Shown: one piece after another, positions 33,279 through 43,756 of the stretch
Layout: each line of letters begins with the position of its first letter
Numbering within the stretch: position 1 is the stretch's first letter
Source of the DNA: an uncultured Rhodospirillaceae bacterium
GTDB taxonomy: Bacteria; Pseudomonadota; Alphaproteobacteria; Rhodospirillales; Rhodospirillaceae
Reading direction: 5' to 3'
Length of the DNA stretch: 64,000 nucleotides
Assembly (NCBI GenBank): GCA_943787205.1
Contig: CALSLN010000021.1
Coordinates: 1 to 64,000, forward strand
Translations under genes and position numbers: made by a program
The notes under the pieces: generated by a model
Database searches by the model: none
What the model was told of the DNA's origin: nothing
What the model saw: the letters and a program-made list of their open reading frames with translations, nothing else

Positions 33279-34748
33279 ATGAGCCAGAAAAAAATACGGC
33301 CCATGCTTCAATTTATCAATCTGGACCAGGACTGGCCGGATAAACGGCCCGCAGAGCAACGCCGCCGAGATTTCGGCGAGATCTATGATGAGTTCTCGGA
33401 CGACAAGGCTGGAGACCAGGCCTCCCGGTGTGAGCAATGCGGTATTCCGTTCTGCCAGGTTCACTGCCCGGTTCAAAACAACATTCCAGATTGGCTTAAG
33501 CTGACAGCTGAGGGTCGCCTTGAGGAGGCCTATGCAGTCTCTTCGGCAACCAACAACATGCCAGAAATATGTGGCCGGATTTGCCCCCAAGACAGACTCT
33601 GCGAAGGCTCTTGTGTCCTTGAGCAATCAACGCACGGCACGGTGACGATCGGTGCTGTCGAAAAATACATCACGGATACTGCCTGGGAAAATGGCTGGGT
33701 GAAACCGGTTCAGCCAGTCGAAGAACTAGATCAATCCATCGGCATCATCGGCGCCGGACCAGGTGGCATGGCCGCCGCAGAAGAATTGCGCAAGCTGGGA
33801 TACACGGTCCACATTTACGATCGATATGACCGCGTCGGTGGCCTGCTGACTTACGGCATCCCTAATTTCAAACTTGAAAAAGACGTCGTGCAACGTCGCG
33901 TCACGCTGCTGGAAGACTCAGGGGTCGTCTTTCATCTCAACGTCAATATTGGAGAAGACATCAGTTTTTCTGATCTACGTGAAAAGCATGACGCGGTTCT
34001 TGTCACGACCGGCGTCTATAAAGCACGGGCTTTGAATAACCCTGGCGTTGGTGCGTCTGGCATTTTTCCTGCCATGACATATTTAACCGCGTCCAACCGC
34101 AAAGGCCTGGGTGATGCCGTACCAGCGTACGATGATGGCACCCTGAATGCAGCTGGCAAAAACATTGTCGTGGTCGGCGGCGGTGACACCGCAATGGATT
34201 GTGTCCGCTCTGCTGTGAGGCAAGGCGCCAAATCCGTCAAATGCCTTTATCGTCGCGACCGAGATAATATGCCTGGGTCTCAACGCGAAGTGACCAACGC
34301 CATTGAAGAAGGCGTCGAGTTTGTCTGGCTGTCCTCACCGGAAGCCGTACTGCACGATGAGGACAATGTTGCGACCGGCGTCCGCGCTGTGCGTATGCGT
34401 CTTGGCACACCCGATGCCAGTGGCCGCGCGAAGCCTGAAATCATTGATGGATCGCAATTCGTCCTTCCGGCAGATCTCGTCATCGAGGCCCTCGGTTTTG
34501 ATCCAGAAGACCTCCCGGGCCTCTTCGGTGAACCCAAACTGGGTGTCACAAAGTGGGGCACTTTGAAAATCGATTACCGCACATTGATGACCAATATGGA
34601 CGGTGTGTTTGCAGCAGGAGACATTGTGCGCGGCGCCTCACTTGTTGTTTGGGCAATCCGTGATGGACGCGATGCGGCCGCAAGCATTGGAAAATATTTA
34701 TTGGCCAAGGCATCAGACGATGCCGCGCCTTTGCGTAAAGCCAGTTAA
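33279..34748 (+). CDS. gltD: Glutamate synthase small (beta) subunit GltD
   Basis: 489 residues from ATG 33279 with a very strong GAGAGGAGGT upstream. N-terminal cysteine clusters for [4Fe-4S] centres are CEQCGIPFCQVHCPVQN and CGRICPQDRLCEGSC. FAD binding is shown by IGAGPGGMAAAEELRKLGY and NADPH binding by VVGGGDTAMDCVRSAVRQGA. It passes electrons from NADPH to GltB for glutamate formation. Placed before gltB, as in Azospirillum, with 11 bp between. Confidence 0.96.
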   Translation: MSQKKIRPMLQFINLDQDWPDKRPAEQRRRDFGEIYDEFSDDKAGDQASRCEQCGIPFCQVHCPVQNNIPDWLKLTAEGRLEEAYAVSSATNNMPEICGRICPQDRLCEGSCVLEQSTHGTVTIGAVEKYITDTAWENGWVKPVQPVEELDQSIGIIGAGPGGMAAAEELRKLGYTVHIYDRYDRVGGLLTYGIPNFKLEKDVVQRRVTLLEDSGVVFHLNVNIGEDISFSDLREKHDAVLVTTGVYKARALNNPGVGASGIFPAMTYLTASNRKGLGDAVPAYDDGTLNAAGKNIVVVGGGDTAMDCVRSAVRQGAKSVKCLYRRDRDNMPGSQREVTNAIEEGVEFVWLSSPEAVLHDEDNVATGVRAVRMRLGTPDASGRAKPEIIDGSQFVLPADLVIEALGFDPEDLPGLFGEPKLGVTKWGTLKIDYRTLMTNMDGVFAAGDIVRGASLVVWAIRDGRDAAASIGKYLLAKASDDAAPLRKAS

Positions 34749-34759
34749 GGACGATCGAC

Positions 34760-37700
34760 ATGGCACCTAAAGATATTGCAACGCCCGAACCCACAGAATC
34801 AGGCGAAGAGTTCGTAAAAAATTGGACGCAGAACGCGGAAAAATTGCAAGCCGCTCACGCGTATGACCCGTCTTGGGAGCATGACAACTGCGGCGTCGGC
34901 ATGGTTGTTGCCATTGACGGCACGCCCCGACGCGAAGTTGTAGTTGTAGGTATTGAAGCTCTTAAAGTTCTGTTCCACCGTGGCGCTGTCGACGCAGACG
35001 GCAAGACCGGTGATGGCGCGGGCATCCATGTCGAAGTCCCGCAAGACTTTTTCCGCGAACACATTATTCGTACCGGACACGAATTGGCAGAGGGCGAGAC
35101 CTTAGCTGTTGGCATGGTCTTCTTGCCCAAATCAGATCTTGAAGCGCAGGAAACGTGCCGAACGATTGTTGAAAGCGAAGTTCTTTCCGCCGGATATACC
35201 ATTTACGGCTGGCGTCAGGTCCCCGTCGACATCTCGGTCATCGGCGAAAAATCCAATGCTACGCGTCCTGAGATTGAGCAAATCATGATATCCAATCCAC
35301 GGAACTTGGATACGGACGCACTCGAGCGCAACCTCTTTGTCGTCCGTCGGCGCATTGAAAAGCGAGTTCAAGAAGCCGCGATCAATGATTTCTATATCTG
35401 TTCGCTTTCGGGCCGGTCGGTCATTTACAAAGGCATGTTCCTTGCCGAACAATTAACGACATTCTACCCCGATTTGCTTGATGAACGATTCGTGTCTTCG
35501 TTCGCGATCTATCATCAACGATATTCGACAAATACATTCCCAACATGGCGCCTAGCGCAACCATTCCGGATGCTCGCTCACAACGGTGAAATCAACACCC
35601 TGCTCGGCAACGTAAACTGGATGAAGGCGCACGAATGCCGATTAGCATCTGACCTCTTTGGTGATGACATCGAAGACCTCAAGCCCATCATCCAAACCGG
35701 CAGCTCTGATTCCGCAGCGCTAGATTCAGTCTTTGAACTTGTTTGCCGAGCCGGTCGTGATGCGGCCATGGCCAAGACACTCCTTATTCCAGAGAGCATT
35801 GGTCAAAACGCGATCATGCCCGACAACCATCGCGCCCTGTTTGCATATTGCAATGCAGTGATGGAACCGTGGGATGGACCGGCCGCTATTTGCGCGACCG
35901 ATGGGCGTTGGGTTATCGCGGGCATGGACCGCAATGGCCTACGCCCCATGCGCTACACCCTGACCAAAACCGGCCTCCTCATTGTCGGATCAGAAACAGG
36001 AATGGTCCGCGTCCCCAATGCTGACATCGAAGAGAAGGGTCGCGTTGGACCAGGCGAGATGATTGCCATCGACTTGGTTGACGGCGTGTTCCATCGCGAC
36101 ACCGAATTGAAAGACATCCTTGCAAATGCCAATCCGTATAAGGATTGGATCAAGAACACGACACACCTCGACACCACCGTTTCAGACGACGCTCCGGAAA
36201 CGGGCGAGATGTCAGTAGAAGACCTCCGCCGTCGGCAAGTGGCCTACGGCATGACGATGGAAGACCTAGAACTCATCCTGCATCCCATGGTCGTCGAAGC
36301 TAAAGAGGCCACAGGGTCAATGGGCGATGATGCCCCGCTGGCTGTGTTGTCAGACAACTATCGCGGCCTCCACTGTTTCTTCCGCCAAAATTTTAGTCAG
36401 GTCACAAACCCGCCAATCGATAGCCTTCGTGAAACACGGGTAATGACTCTCAACACCCGTCTCGGCAACCTCGGCAACATCCTAGATGCGTCACCAGACC
36501 AGTGCGAAGTGGTTCAACTGCAGAGCCCCGTTCTGACCAATGCGCAGTTCAAAATGCTGCGCAATCACATGGGTGATAAAGCCGTCGATATTGACTGTTC
36601 TTTTGATGGGACAGGTAAAACGAAAAACGCCCTGCGAAAGTCCATTTCTCGCATCCAAAAGGAAGCGGAAGACGCCGTTCGTGGCGGTTGCACACATGTC
36701 ATTCTGTCGGATCGTGACATCGGCGAAGACAGAGCGCCGATCCCAATGATTTTGGCAACGGGTGCCGTTCACACGCACCTCACAAATCAAAAACTGCGCA
36801 CCTTCACGTCTTTGAATGTTCGGTCAGGTGAGTGCCTAGATACGCATTATTTCGCGGTTTTAATAGGCGTTGGCGCCACCACGGTGAATGCCTACTTGGC
36901 CCAAGAAGCCATCGCGGACCGGCACAGCAAAGGCTTATTTGCAGATATGCCGCTTGGCGAAGCCATGGCTCGCTTTAAGAAAGCCATCGATGAGGGCCTC
37001 CGGAAGATCATGTCCAAAATGGGCATCTCGGTCATTAGCTCGTATCGTGGCGGCTATAATTTTGAAGCAGTCGGCTTATCCCGCTCTCTCGTCGCTGAAT
37101 TCTTCCCAGGCATGTCGTCCAGAATTTCGGGCATTGGCATGCCAGGCATTCAACGCAAAGTTCGCGGCCAGCACAAGAAAGCCTATCAAACCAAAGTCAT
37201 CACATTGCCCGTTGGCGGATTTTATCGGTACCGTGCTCAAACCGGTGATGCCCATAGTTTTGACGGCCGGCTTATTCACACCCTTCAGTCTGCTGTTGAA
37301 AAAGACAGCTATCGAATTTTCCAGAAGTATTCGGAAGGCCTGCGTAAGCTCCCACCGATTAGCCTGCGAGATTTACTCGATTTCCGCCATATCAATGACG
37401 GCATCCCATCTGAGCAGGTTGAATCGACAACCGAAATTCGCAAACGCTTTGTTACACCAGGCATGTCGCTCGGCGCTCTAAGCCCCGAGGCCCATGGCAC
37501 ACTGAACATTGCCATGAACCGAATCGGTGCTAAGTCAGATTCCGGTGAAGGCGGCGAAGACCGCAAACGCTACAAGCCAGCACCGAACGGCGACAATGCT
37601 AATTCTGCGATTAAACAAATCGCGTCCGGTCGTTTTGGTGTCACCGCTGAGTACTTAAACCAGTGCCGCGAGATCGAGATCAAAGTCGCACAAGGGGCAA

Positions 37701-39346
37701 AACCCGGCGAAGGCGGACAACTCCCTGCCTTTAAAGTAACGCTGGAAATTGCCGAACTGCGCCATGCCACACCAGGTGTCATGCTGATTTCACCGCCACC
37801 GCACCACGATATTTACTCGATCGAAGATCTTGCTCAGTTGATTTACGATCTGAAACAAATCAATCCGCGCGCACGTGTCACAGTTAAGCTCGTCGCACGG
37901 ACAGGCATTGGCACCATTGCTGCAGGCGTTGCGAAAGCGAATGCAGACGTCATCCTGGTGTCTGGACACAATGGCGGAACAGGCGCTAGTCCTCAGACCT
38001 CCATCAAGTACGCTGGCTTACCATGGGAAATGGGCCTCACAGAGGTTCACCAGGTCTTGACCCTGAACCGACTGCGCCACCGCGTATTGCTGCGCACCGA
38101 TGGCGGCCTAAAAACAGGCCGGGATATCGTAATGGCCGCCATGATGGGCGCCGAAGAATTTGGAATCGGTACAAGCTCACTCCTAGCCATGGGCTGTATC
38201 ATGGTGCGTCAGTGCCATTCCAACACCTGTCCAGTCGGAGTCTGCACGCAAGATTCAGACCTGCGTAAGAAATTCACAGGCACGCCAGAGAAGGTCGTGA
38301 ACCTGATGACGTTCTTGGCCGAAGAAGTGCGAGACATTTTGGGTGACCTTGGCTTCTCATCTCTGAATGAAGTTATCGGACGGGCTGATCTACTACAGCA
38401 GGTTAGCCGTGGCTCTGCTCACTTGGACGATCTCGACTTGAACCCACTGTTGGTCCAACCCGATTCTGGTGGGCTCCCAACGCGCAATATGACTGAAGGT
38501 CGCAACGAAGTTCCAGAAACTCTCGATGCGCAAATGATCAGAGACGCTGCCCCCGCCCTAGAAGACGGCGAAAAAATGCAACTCACCTACAATGTCGACA
38601 ACACGCAGCGTGCCATCGGGACAAAGATGTCGCACAAAATCGTCACCAAATACGGAATGACGGGCCTGCAGCCAGGACACATCACCGTCCGCTTACGGGG
38701 TAGCTGTGGCCAATCACTCGGTGCGTTTGGCGTACAGGGTTTGAAGCTCGACGTTCTAGGTGACTCCAACGATTATGTTGGTAAGGGCCTATCCGGCGCC
38801 ACCATCGTCATACGGCCAACGACAACATCAACGTTCCCAGCTCATCTCAATACCATCATTGGGAACACGGTTCTTTACGGTGCCACATCAGGAAAACTGT
38901 TTGCCGCTGGCCAAGCGGCCGAACGCTTCTGTGTGAGAAACTCTGGCGCCACAGCGGTCGTCGAAGGCTGCGGATCAAACGGATGCGAATACATGACTGG
39001 CGGCCAGGTCGTCATTCTTGGTCCAGTCGGATCAAACTTTGGCGCTGGGATGACCGGCGGCATGGCCTTCGTTTATGACAGCGACAAAGACTTTGAGCAT
39101 CGGGTGAATACGGACTCCGTCACCTACCAACGCATTGAAGTTGGCCATTACGAAGCAACGCTACGCAATCTCGTCACAGAGCACCATAAAGCGACAAGCT
39201 CGGCTTGGGCCGAACGCATTCTCGTCAATTGGGATCGCGAAGTTCGTAATTTCTGGCAAGTCGTGCCGAAGGAAATGCTTGGTAAGCTAGAGGTGCCCGT
39301 TCATCGCGACGCCCCGCAGGCCAAAGATGACGAGAAGTCAGCTTAA
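34760..39346 (+). CDS. gltB: Glutamate synthase large (alpha) subunit GltB
   Basis: 1528 residues, normal length. After a propeptide of about 43 residues the N-terminal nucleophile is C44 in DNCGVGMVV, so the first residues are likely removed. The glutaminase domain is followed by the central domain, the FMN-binding synthase domain (PPPHHDIYSIEDLAQLIYDLKQINP; HNGGTGASPQTSIKYAGLPWE) and the [3Fe-4S] cysteines in CIMVRQCHSNTCPVGVCTQ, then the GXGXG beta-helix (GSNGCEYMTGGQVVILG). It transfers glutamine nitrogen to 2-oxoglutarate. Confidence 0.97.
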   Translation: MAPKDIATPEPTESGEEFVKNWTQNAEKLQAAHAYDPSWEHDNCGVGMVVAIDGTPRREVVVVGIEALKVLFHRGAVDADGKTGDGAGIHVEVPQDFFREHIIRTGHELAEGETLAVGMVFLPKSDLEAQETCRTIVESEVLSAGYTIYGWRQVPVDISVIGEKSNATRPEIEQIMISNPRNLDTDALERNLFVVRRRIEKRVQEAAINDFYICSLSGRSVIYKGMFLAEQLTTFYPDLLDERFVSSFAIYHQRYSTNTFPTWRLAQPFRMLAHNGEINTLLGNVNWMKAHECRLASDLFGDDIEDLKPIIQTGSSDSAALDSVFELVCRAGRDAAMAKTLLIPESIGQNAIMPDNHRALFAYCNAVMEPWDGPAAICATDGRWVIAGMDRNGLRPMRYTLTKTGLLIVGSETGMVRVPNADIEEKGRVGPGEMIAIDLVDGVFHRDTELKDILANANPYKDWIKNTTHLDTTVSDDAPETGEMSVEDLRRRQVAYGMTMEDLELILHPMVVEAKEATGSMGDDAPLAVLSDNYRGLHCFFRQNFSQVTNPPIDSLRETRVMTLNTRLGNLGNILDASPDQCEVVQLQSPVLTNAQFKMLRNHMGDKAVDIDCSFDGTGKTKNALRKSISRIQKEAEDAVRGGCTHVILSDRDIGEDRAPIPMILATGAVHTHLTNQKLRTFTSLNVRSGECLDTHYFAVLIGVGATTVNAYLAQEAIADRHSKGLFADMPLGEAMARFKKAIDEGLRKIMSKMGISVISSYRGGYNFEAVGLSRSLVAEFFPGMSSRISGIGMPGIQRKVRGQHKKAYQTKVITLPVGGFYRYRAQTGDAHSFDGRLIHTLQSAVEKDSYRIFQKYSEGLRKLPPISLRDLLDFRHINDGIPSEQVESTTEIRKRFVTPGMSLGALSPEAHGTLNIAMNRIGAKSDSGEGGEDRKRYKPAPNGDNANSAIKQIASGRFGVTAEYLNQCREIEIKVAQGAKPGEGGQLPAFKVTLEIAELRHATPGVMLISPPPHHDIYSIEDLAQLIYDLKQINPRARVTVKLVARTGIGTIAAGVAKANADVILVSGHNGGTGASPQTSIKYAGLPWEMGLTEVHQVLTLNRLRHRVLLRTDGGLKTGRDIVMAAMMGAEEFGIGTSSLLAMGCIMVRQCHSNTCPVGVCTQDSDLRKKFTGTPEKVVNLMTFLAEEVRDILGDLGFSSLNEVIGRADLLQQVSRGSAHLDDLDLNPLLVQPDSGGLPTRNMTEGRNEVPETLDAQMIRDAAPALEDGEKMQLTYNVDNTQRAIGTKMSHKIVTKYGMTGLQPGHITVRLRGSCGQSLGAFGVQGLKLDVLGDSNDYVGKGLSGATIVIRPTTTSTFPAHLNTIIGNTVLYGATSGKLFAAGQAAERFCVRNSGATAVVEGCGSNGCEYMTGGQVVILGPVGSNFGAGMTGGMAFVYDSDKDFEHRVNTDSVTYQRIEVGHYEATLRNLVTEHHKATSSAWAERILVNWDREVRNFWQVVPKEMLGKLEVPVHRDAPQAKDDEKSA

Positions 39347-39373
39347 CAAGCGTTCACTCACGAGAAACGCTTG
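39347..39373. terminator. Hairpin between gltB and the M17 peptidase
   Basis: CAAGCGTT (39347-39354) pairs with AACGCTTG (39366-39373) across an 11-base loop. It spans the 11-bp gap between the two convergent stop codons and the end of the peptidase gene. There is no T tract on either side, so it is at most a weak bidirectional terminator. Confidence 0.4.
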
Positions 39374-40755
39374 CGGATAACTTCGAACAGGGCTCGTTGG
39401 GCATAGGCTTCGCCACCAACGGGCCGACCCGGTTTATCGTCTGGGTTCCATCCGAATAAATCGAGGTGGACCCAGGGGATACCATCATCGACAAAGGTCT
39501 TAAGAAACAGAGCCGCTGTAATGGCACCGGCCAGACCAGACTCGCCTGAATTACTGACATCCGCGACCTTGCTTGCAATCAATCGCTGGTACCCTGCCCA
39601 CAGCGGCAATCGCCACATAGGGTCATTGTTCTCCAAGCCAGCCTCGAGGATATCGTCGGCCAAGCCATCGTCAGGACTGAAGAGTGCTGGCAATTCGGGG
39701 CCTAGAGCGACCCGCGCAGCGCCCGTAAGCGTGGCACAGTCGACAACCAAATCTGGTGACTCTTCACACGCAAGAGCCAAAGCATCGGATAAGACAACAC
39801 GACCTTCGGCATCTGTGTTTCCAACCTCAATCGTCGGGCCCTTCCGCGTCGCAACAACATCACCAGGGCGAAACGCATTTCCTGCAATGGCATTTTCCAC
39901 CGCGGGAATAAGCACACGCAAGCGAACAGGAAGACCGGCGCGCATAATCCAATCCGCGAGACCAAGAACAGTCGCGCTGCCACCCATATCTTTTTTCATG
40001 AAACGCATGCCGCTCGACGGTTTGATATCGAGCCCACCCGAATCAAAACAAACGCCCTTTCCCACCAAAGTGACCTTTGGTGCATCCGCCTCGCCCCAAA
40101 CAAAGTCGATCAGGCGCGGTGCGTTGGTGGCTGCTCTACCAACCGCATGAATGGCAGGGAAATTCTCGGAAAGAAGGTCGTCACCAACGATGGTTTTAAA
40201 CTTTGCCCCGTAGGTCGAAGCCAGTGCCTCAGCAACGGAGGCCAATGCGTCAGGACCCATGTCTTCAGCCGGCGTATTAATCAGGTCTCGCGTCAATAAG
40301 GCCGCATTTGCAGCCCCTTCCACGTATACGCGGTCAACATCATCTGGCCACACAAGAACAGCCGGGGCATCGGAGGTCACGGTTTTGTATCTCTCAAAGC
40401 GATAGGCACCCAGGCACCAAGACAAAACGAGCCACGTCGCCGTTTGATTTTCGGCGCTTTCCGCTAACCCTACGATCTCATCTAACCAATAAGTGCCTTC
40501 AGGCAAACCATGAGCCAGCCGACCGCAGACCCAGTGATCCAATCCATCCCCCAGCCCAACAAGTACGCGAGCCAGTGTTCCGTCAGCGCCAGCAATCAAG
40601 CACGTCTCTCCAGAGTCACCCAGAAAACCACTGGCACTAACCCATGCCTTTACGACATCAGCCTGATCATCAGACCAAGCCTCTAATCCTGCTTTCGTGA
40701 GAAGAGTCAGCGGAACCGCATCGGGATGAGCGGCAACGACCGGTAGAGAGAACAT
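39358..40755 (-). CDS. M17 family leucyl aminopeptidase
   Basis: 465 residues. The two-metal site is seen in VGKGVCFDSGGLDIK, MKKDMGGSATVLGLA and NTDAEGRVVLSDALAL, the last with the catalytic arginine. The N-terminal domain is shorter and less conserved than E. coli PepA, typical of the PepB-like branch. It removes N-terminal residues from peptides in the cytoplasm. It is followed by nothing in its direction and converges on gltB. Confidence 0.93.
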   Translation of the reverse strand: MFSLPVVAAHPDAVPLTLLTKAGLEAWSDDQADVVKAWVSASGFLGDSGETCLIAGADGTLARVLVGLGDGLDHWVCGRLAHGLPEGTYWLDEIVGLAESAENQTATWLVLSWCLGAYRFERYKTVTSDAPAVLVWPDDVDRVYVEGAANAALLTRDLINTPAEDMGPDALASVAEALASTYGAKFKTIVGDDLLSENFPAIHAVGRAATNAPRLIDFVWGEADAPKVTLVGKGVCFDSGGLDIKPSSGMRFMKKDMGGSATVLGLADWIMRAGLPVRLRVLIPAVENAIAGNAFRPGDVVATRKGPTIEVGNTDAEGRVVLSDALALACEESPDLVVDCATLTGAARVALGPELPALFSPDDGLADDILEAGLENNDPMWRLPLWAGYQRLIASKVADVSNSGESGLAGAITAALFLKTFVDDGIPWVHLDLFGWNPDDKPGRPVGGEAYAQRALFEVIRKRFS

Positions 40756-40785
40756 AGGAGTAGCCTTTTTAGAATCCAGATGGAG

Positions 40786-41890
40786 TTAGCGTGGGGCCTC
40801 GACAGAGTCAGGCACATCGACTTGCGTAAGCGTAAGGTCCGGCAGAATACCTTGTTCAACATAGTAGCGACGGGCGCCCGGATGAAGCGTGAAGCCAATC
40901 CCCTTGGCCGCTCTCGACAACGCCATTAATTTTGCTCGGGGGTGGCCATTGGCCAGAAGCGGCGCCGTGTTTGGATGCCAGATAGCGCGAACAATGCCAT
41001 AGGCAAGATCATCAGCCATATCAGCGCGCCCAAGCAGGATAGCGCCTACATCGAGTGTTGGAGTCGCCAGGTTATCCCCATACGCACCCGCTGGAATTTG
41101 CCCCAATGAAAAGAATGGAAAAATCTTAGCCAGCTGCTCCGCAATCGGTCCCTCGATTGGCACGAAGGTTAGGGGAACGCGTTCCGCTAAGTCTTGAATA
41201 GCCAAGGCCGGCGCACCGGTTACCAAGAAGAATGCATCAATATCGCCAGCAACCAAAGCAGCGACGGACGGTTCAAGACCCAGGTTTTGAATCTTGATGT
41301 CAGAGAACCGAAGCCCAAACGCATTCATGATTAAGCGGGCATCTATCTGTGATCCGGAGCCAGGACCACCCAAGGACACACGCTTGCCCTTAAGGTCCAT
41401 CAACGTCTCAATGCCAGCATCAGCACGGGCAATAAGGTGAATATTTTCAGGAAATAAGTTGGCGAGGGCCCGCAGCGTGTCCCGCGGCTTGTTGCCTTCA
41501 AAGGACCCGGTTCCAAAATACGACCAATAGGCCACATCAGCCTGAGAGAGCCCCATCTCCATTAAGCCGGCCTCAACCGAGCGAATATTGTCGAGGGATC
41601 CGCCTGTCGATTGGGCTACAGCGATTAATCCAGGAACACCGCAGCTACCGCCCCGCTCGCAGGGCCGCGACCCTGGGGGGTTAGAAATCGCATTTCCAAT
41701 AAGCCCCACCAATCGGGAAATACGTTCCAGCAGTCGATCCGGTGCCAATACGGATGATGTTGAGGTCTTGTGCCGATGCTGTCCCAGAAAGCGCGATCAC
41801 GCCAACCGTGAGAGTCAGGGCAAGCCAGGTTTTTACCTGCTGATAAGCGGAACTTCGAGAGACCACCGGATTCACATCACCTTTCGACAC
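40786..41890 (-). pseudogene. TAXI-family TRAP transporter solute-binding protein, frameshifted
   Basis: Residues from GTG 41890 (or GTG 41875, with AAAGG nearby) give a signal peptide ending at SGTASAQ and then LNIIRIGTGSTAGTYFPIGG, the start of a TAXI protein. The frame then breaks at the G run on the minus strand (41704-41707); removing one base restores LIGNAISNPPGS and the rest of the protein to 40786 (CERGGSCGVPGLIAVAQSTGGSLDNI; GGPGSGSQIDARLIM). TAXI proteins bind dicarboxylates or amino acids for a TRAP permease, but no permease gene is nearby. The lesion may be a sequence error. Confidence 0.8.
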
Positions 41891-42000
41891 TGTGCTTCGT
41901 CACATATCACACATACGTCTCAACAGTGGTCTAATTTCGATCAATATAAGTCCAAGTGACGGTTTTTTTATGTCCAGCGCAGGCCGACAAACTCTAAGTG

Positions 42001-42825
42001 TCAGCTCACGCCCGCCTGGACCCTCAGATCTTCCGTAAAGGCACGGACGTAGTCATCCGCTGGCGACGTGAGAATTTCATTCGGGGTGCCGACCTGCACA
42101 ACTTTGCCGTCTTTCAGAATAGCAATCCTGGTCCCCAGTTTAACCGCCTCTGCCAGGTCATGAGTCACGAACACGATCGTCTTTCCGAGCTCTTGCTCCA
42201 AGTCGTTCAGCAAATCTTGCATTTCTCGACGAATGAGCGGATCCAAGGCCGAGAATGGCTCATCCATCAACAAAATATCTGCCCCAGATGCTAGCGCACG
42301 CGCCAAGCCAACACGCTGGCGCATACCGCCCGAAAGCTCATGTGGAAATGACGTCTCAAACCCATCGAGACCGACCTTGTTAACCCAGTCTCTCGCGGCG
42401 TCATGACGCGCTGGCGCCGACTGCCCCTGAATCTCCAGCCCAAACGCCACGTTATCTAGAACAGTGCGATGCGGCAGCAAGCCAAACCCCTGAAACACCA
42501 TGGCGAGGCGATTGCGGCGTAACGCCCTCAAACCGGCAGCCGACAATTCACCGATGTCCTGACCATCAACGAGAACCTGACCCGAAGACGGTTCAATTAA
42601 GCGATTAACGAGACGCAGCAATGTCGACTTCCCTGATCCGGAAAGACCCATGATCATGAAAACCTCGCCGGCATTGATAGACAGCGTGGTTTCAGCCAAA
42701 GCAACGGTGGCACCGGTCTGTTCACGAATGTCTGATGAGGCGACGCCATCAAGGGACAAAGCTAAGGCTTGCTCAGACTGTCGGCCAAAAACCTTCGTCA
42801 CGTTGTTCAGAGTAATAAGCGTCAC
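42001..42825 (-). CDS. Glycine betaine/choline-type ABC transporter ATP-binding protein (ProV-like)
   Basis: 274 residues. Walker A GLSGSGKST, Q-loop MVFQGFGLLP, signature ELSGGMRQRVGLARAL and Walker B ILLMDEPFSALDP are present. It lacks the two C-terminal CBS domains of E. coli ProV, which sense osmolarity, and ends after DLRVQAGV. It overlaps the permease gene by 4 bp. With ProW- and ProX-like genes it forms an importer for a quaternary ammonium compound or related zwitterion. Confidence 0.92.
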   Translation of the reverse strand: MTLITLNNVTKVFGRQSEQALALSLDGVASSDIREQTGATVALAETTLSINAGEVFMIMGLSGSGKSTLLRLVNRLIEPSSGQVLVDGQDIGELSAAGLRALRRNRLAMVFQGFGLLPHRTVLDNVAFGLEIQGQSAPARHDAARDWVNKVGLDGFETSFPHELSGGMRQRVGLARALASGADILLMDEPFSALDPLIRREMQDLLNDLEQELGKTIVFVTHDLAEAVKLGTRIAILKDGKVVQVGTPNEILTSPADDYVRAFTEDLRVQAGVS

Positions 42826-43679
42826 GACGCGCCACGGCTCATCTGCACCCGACGCGCGTAGGCTTGAGTGGTGCGGTCCAGAACAATGGCCATCGCCACG
42901 ATAGCAAGGCCTGCTGCCGCACCACGCCCGACATCCAATGTATTGATGCCAAGCAAGACCTCCTGGCCCAGACCCCGATTACCAATCATGGACGCAATCA
43001 CGACCATGGACAGCGCCATCATGGTCGCCTGGTTCACCCCAGCCATGATCGACGGCAGAGCCAAAGGCAACTCGACCTTCCACAACCTTTGTCCTGGCGT
43101 TGCGCCAAAGGCATCAGCGGCCTCCAGAATTTCTTTGTTGACCTGGCGCAGGCCCAAATCAGTCAGACGAATGACGGGAGGTACGGCATAAATAACCGTA
43201 GCGATAATCGCCGGTACTTTGCCAAGCCCAAACAACATCAGCGCCGGAATCAAATAGACAAAACTTGGTAAGGTCTGCATCGCGTCGAGAACAGGCAAGC
43301 CAATGAATCGGGCACGGTCTGAACGCGACAAGAGAATTCCAAAGGGCAAGCCAACGGCAACGGCAATCGTCGTGGCAACGAGCATCAGCGCGAAGGTCTG
43401 CATCGCCTCATCCCACAGGCCTAAGACCCCCATAAGAAAAGACAAGACAATCAAAGAAAGGGCGAGGCGGATGCTGCGGCTGGCGCCATATGCGACTAAG
43501 CCAATTAAGAGCAATACAAACCACCACGGCGCGTCACGAAAGAAACTTTCAAGGGCGACAAGAATAACCAACAACCCATCGGAAAAGGCTTCAAAGACAT
43601 CACCATAGTGAATAACCAGCCAATCAACGAAAGCGTTGATCGGTGGCGCAATGGAGATTGTAAAAGACTCAGGAAACAT
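42822..43679 (-). CDS. ProW-like ABC transporter permease
   Basis: 285 residues with about six membrane segments. The ABC permease EAA loop reads EAADAFGATPGQRLWKVELPLALPSIMAGVNQATM, and the start resembles ProW (PINAFVDWLVIHYGDVFEAFSDG). It forms the channel for the ProV/ProX-like partners. The gap to the binding-protein gene is 77 bp. Confidence 0.92.
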   Translation of the reverse strand: MFPESFTISIAPPINAFVDWLVIHYGDVFEAFSDGLLVILVALESFFRDAPWWFVLLLIGLVAYGASRSIRLALSLIVLSFLMGVLGLWDEAMQTFALMLVATTIAVAVGLPFGILLSRSDRARFIGLPVLDAMQTLPSFVYLIPALMLFGLGKVPAIIATVIYAVPPVIRLTDLGLRQVNKEILEAADAFGATPGQRLWKVELPLALPSIMAGVNQATMMALSMVVIASMIGNRGLGQEVLLGINTLDVGRGAAAGLAIVAMAIVLDRTTQAYARRVQMSRGAS

Positions 43680-43756
43680 TGCGGGCCCTTGCCGGGATTA
43701 AATCAGTCACCGGTAGTCTGACTGAAAACACGTCAGATTGCGAAAATTCGTGCGGT

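Noticed and set aside
39521..40150. 209-codon plus-strand frame opposite the M17 peptidase
   Set aside because: Antisense shadow, Ser/Thr/Pro rich, no ribosome site or family.
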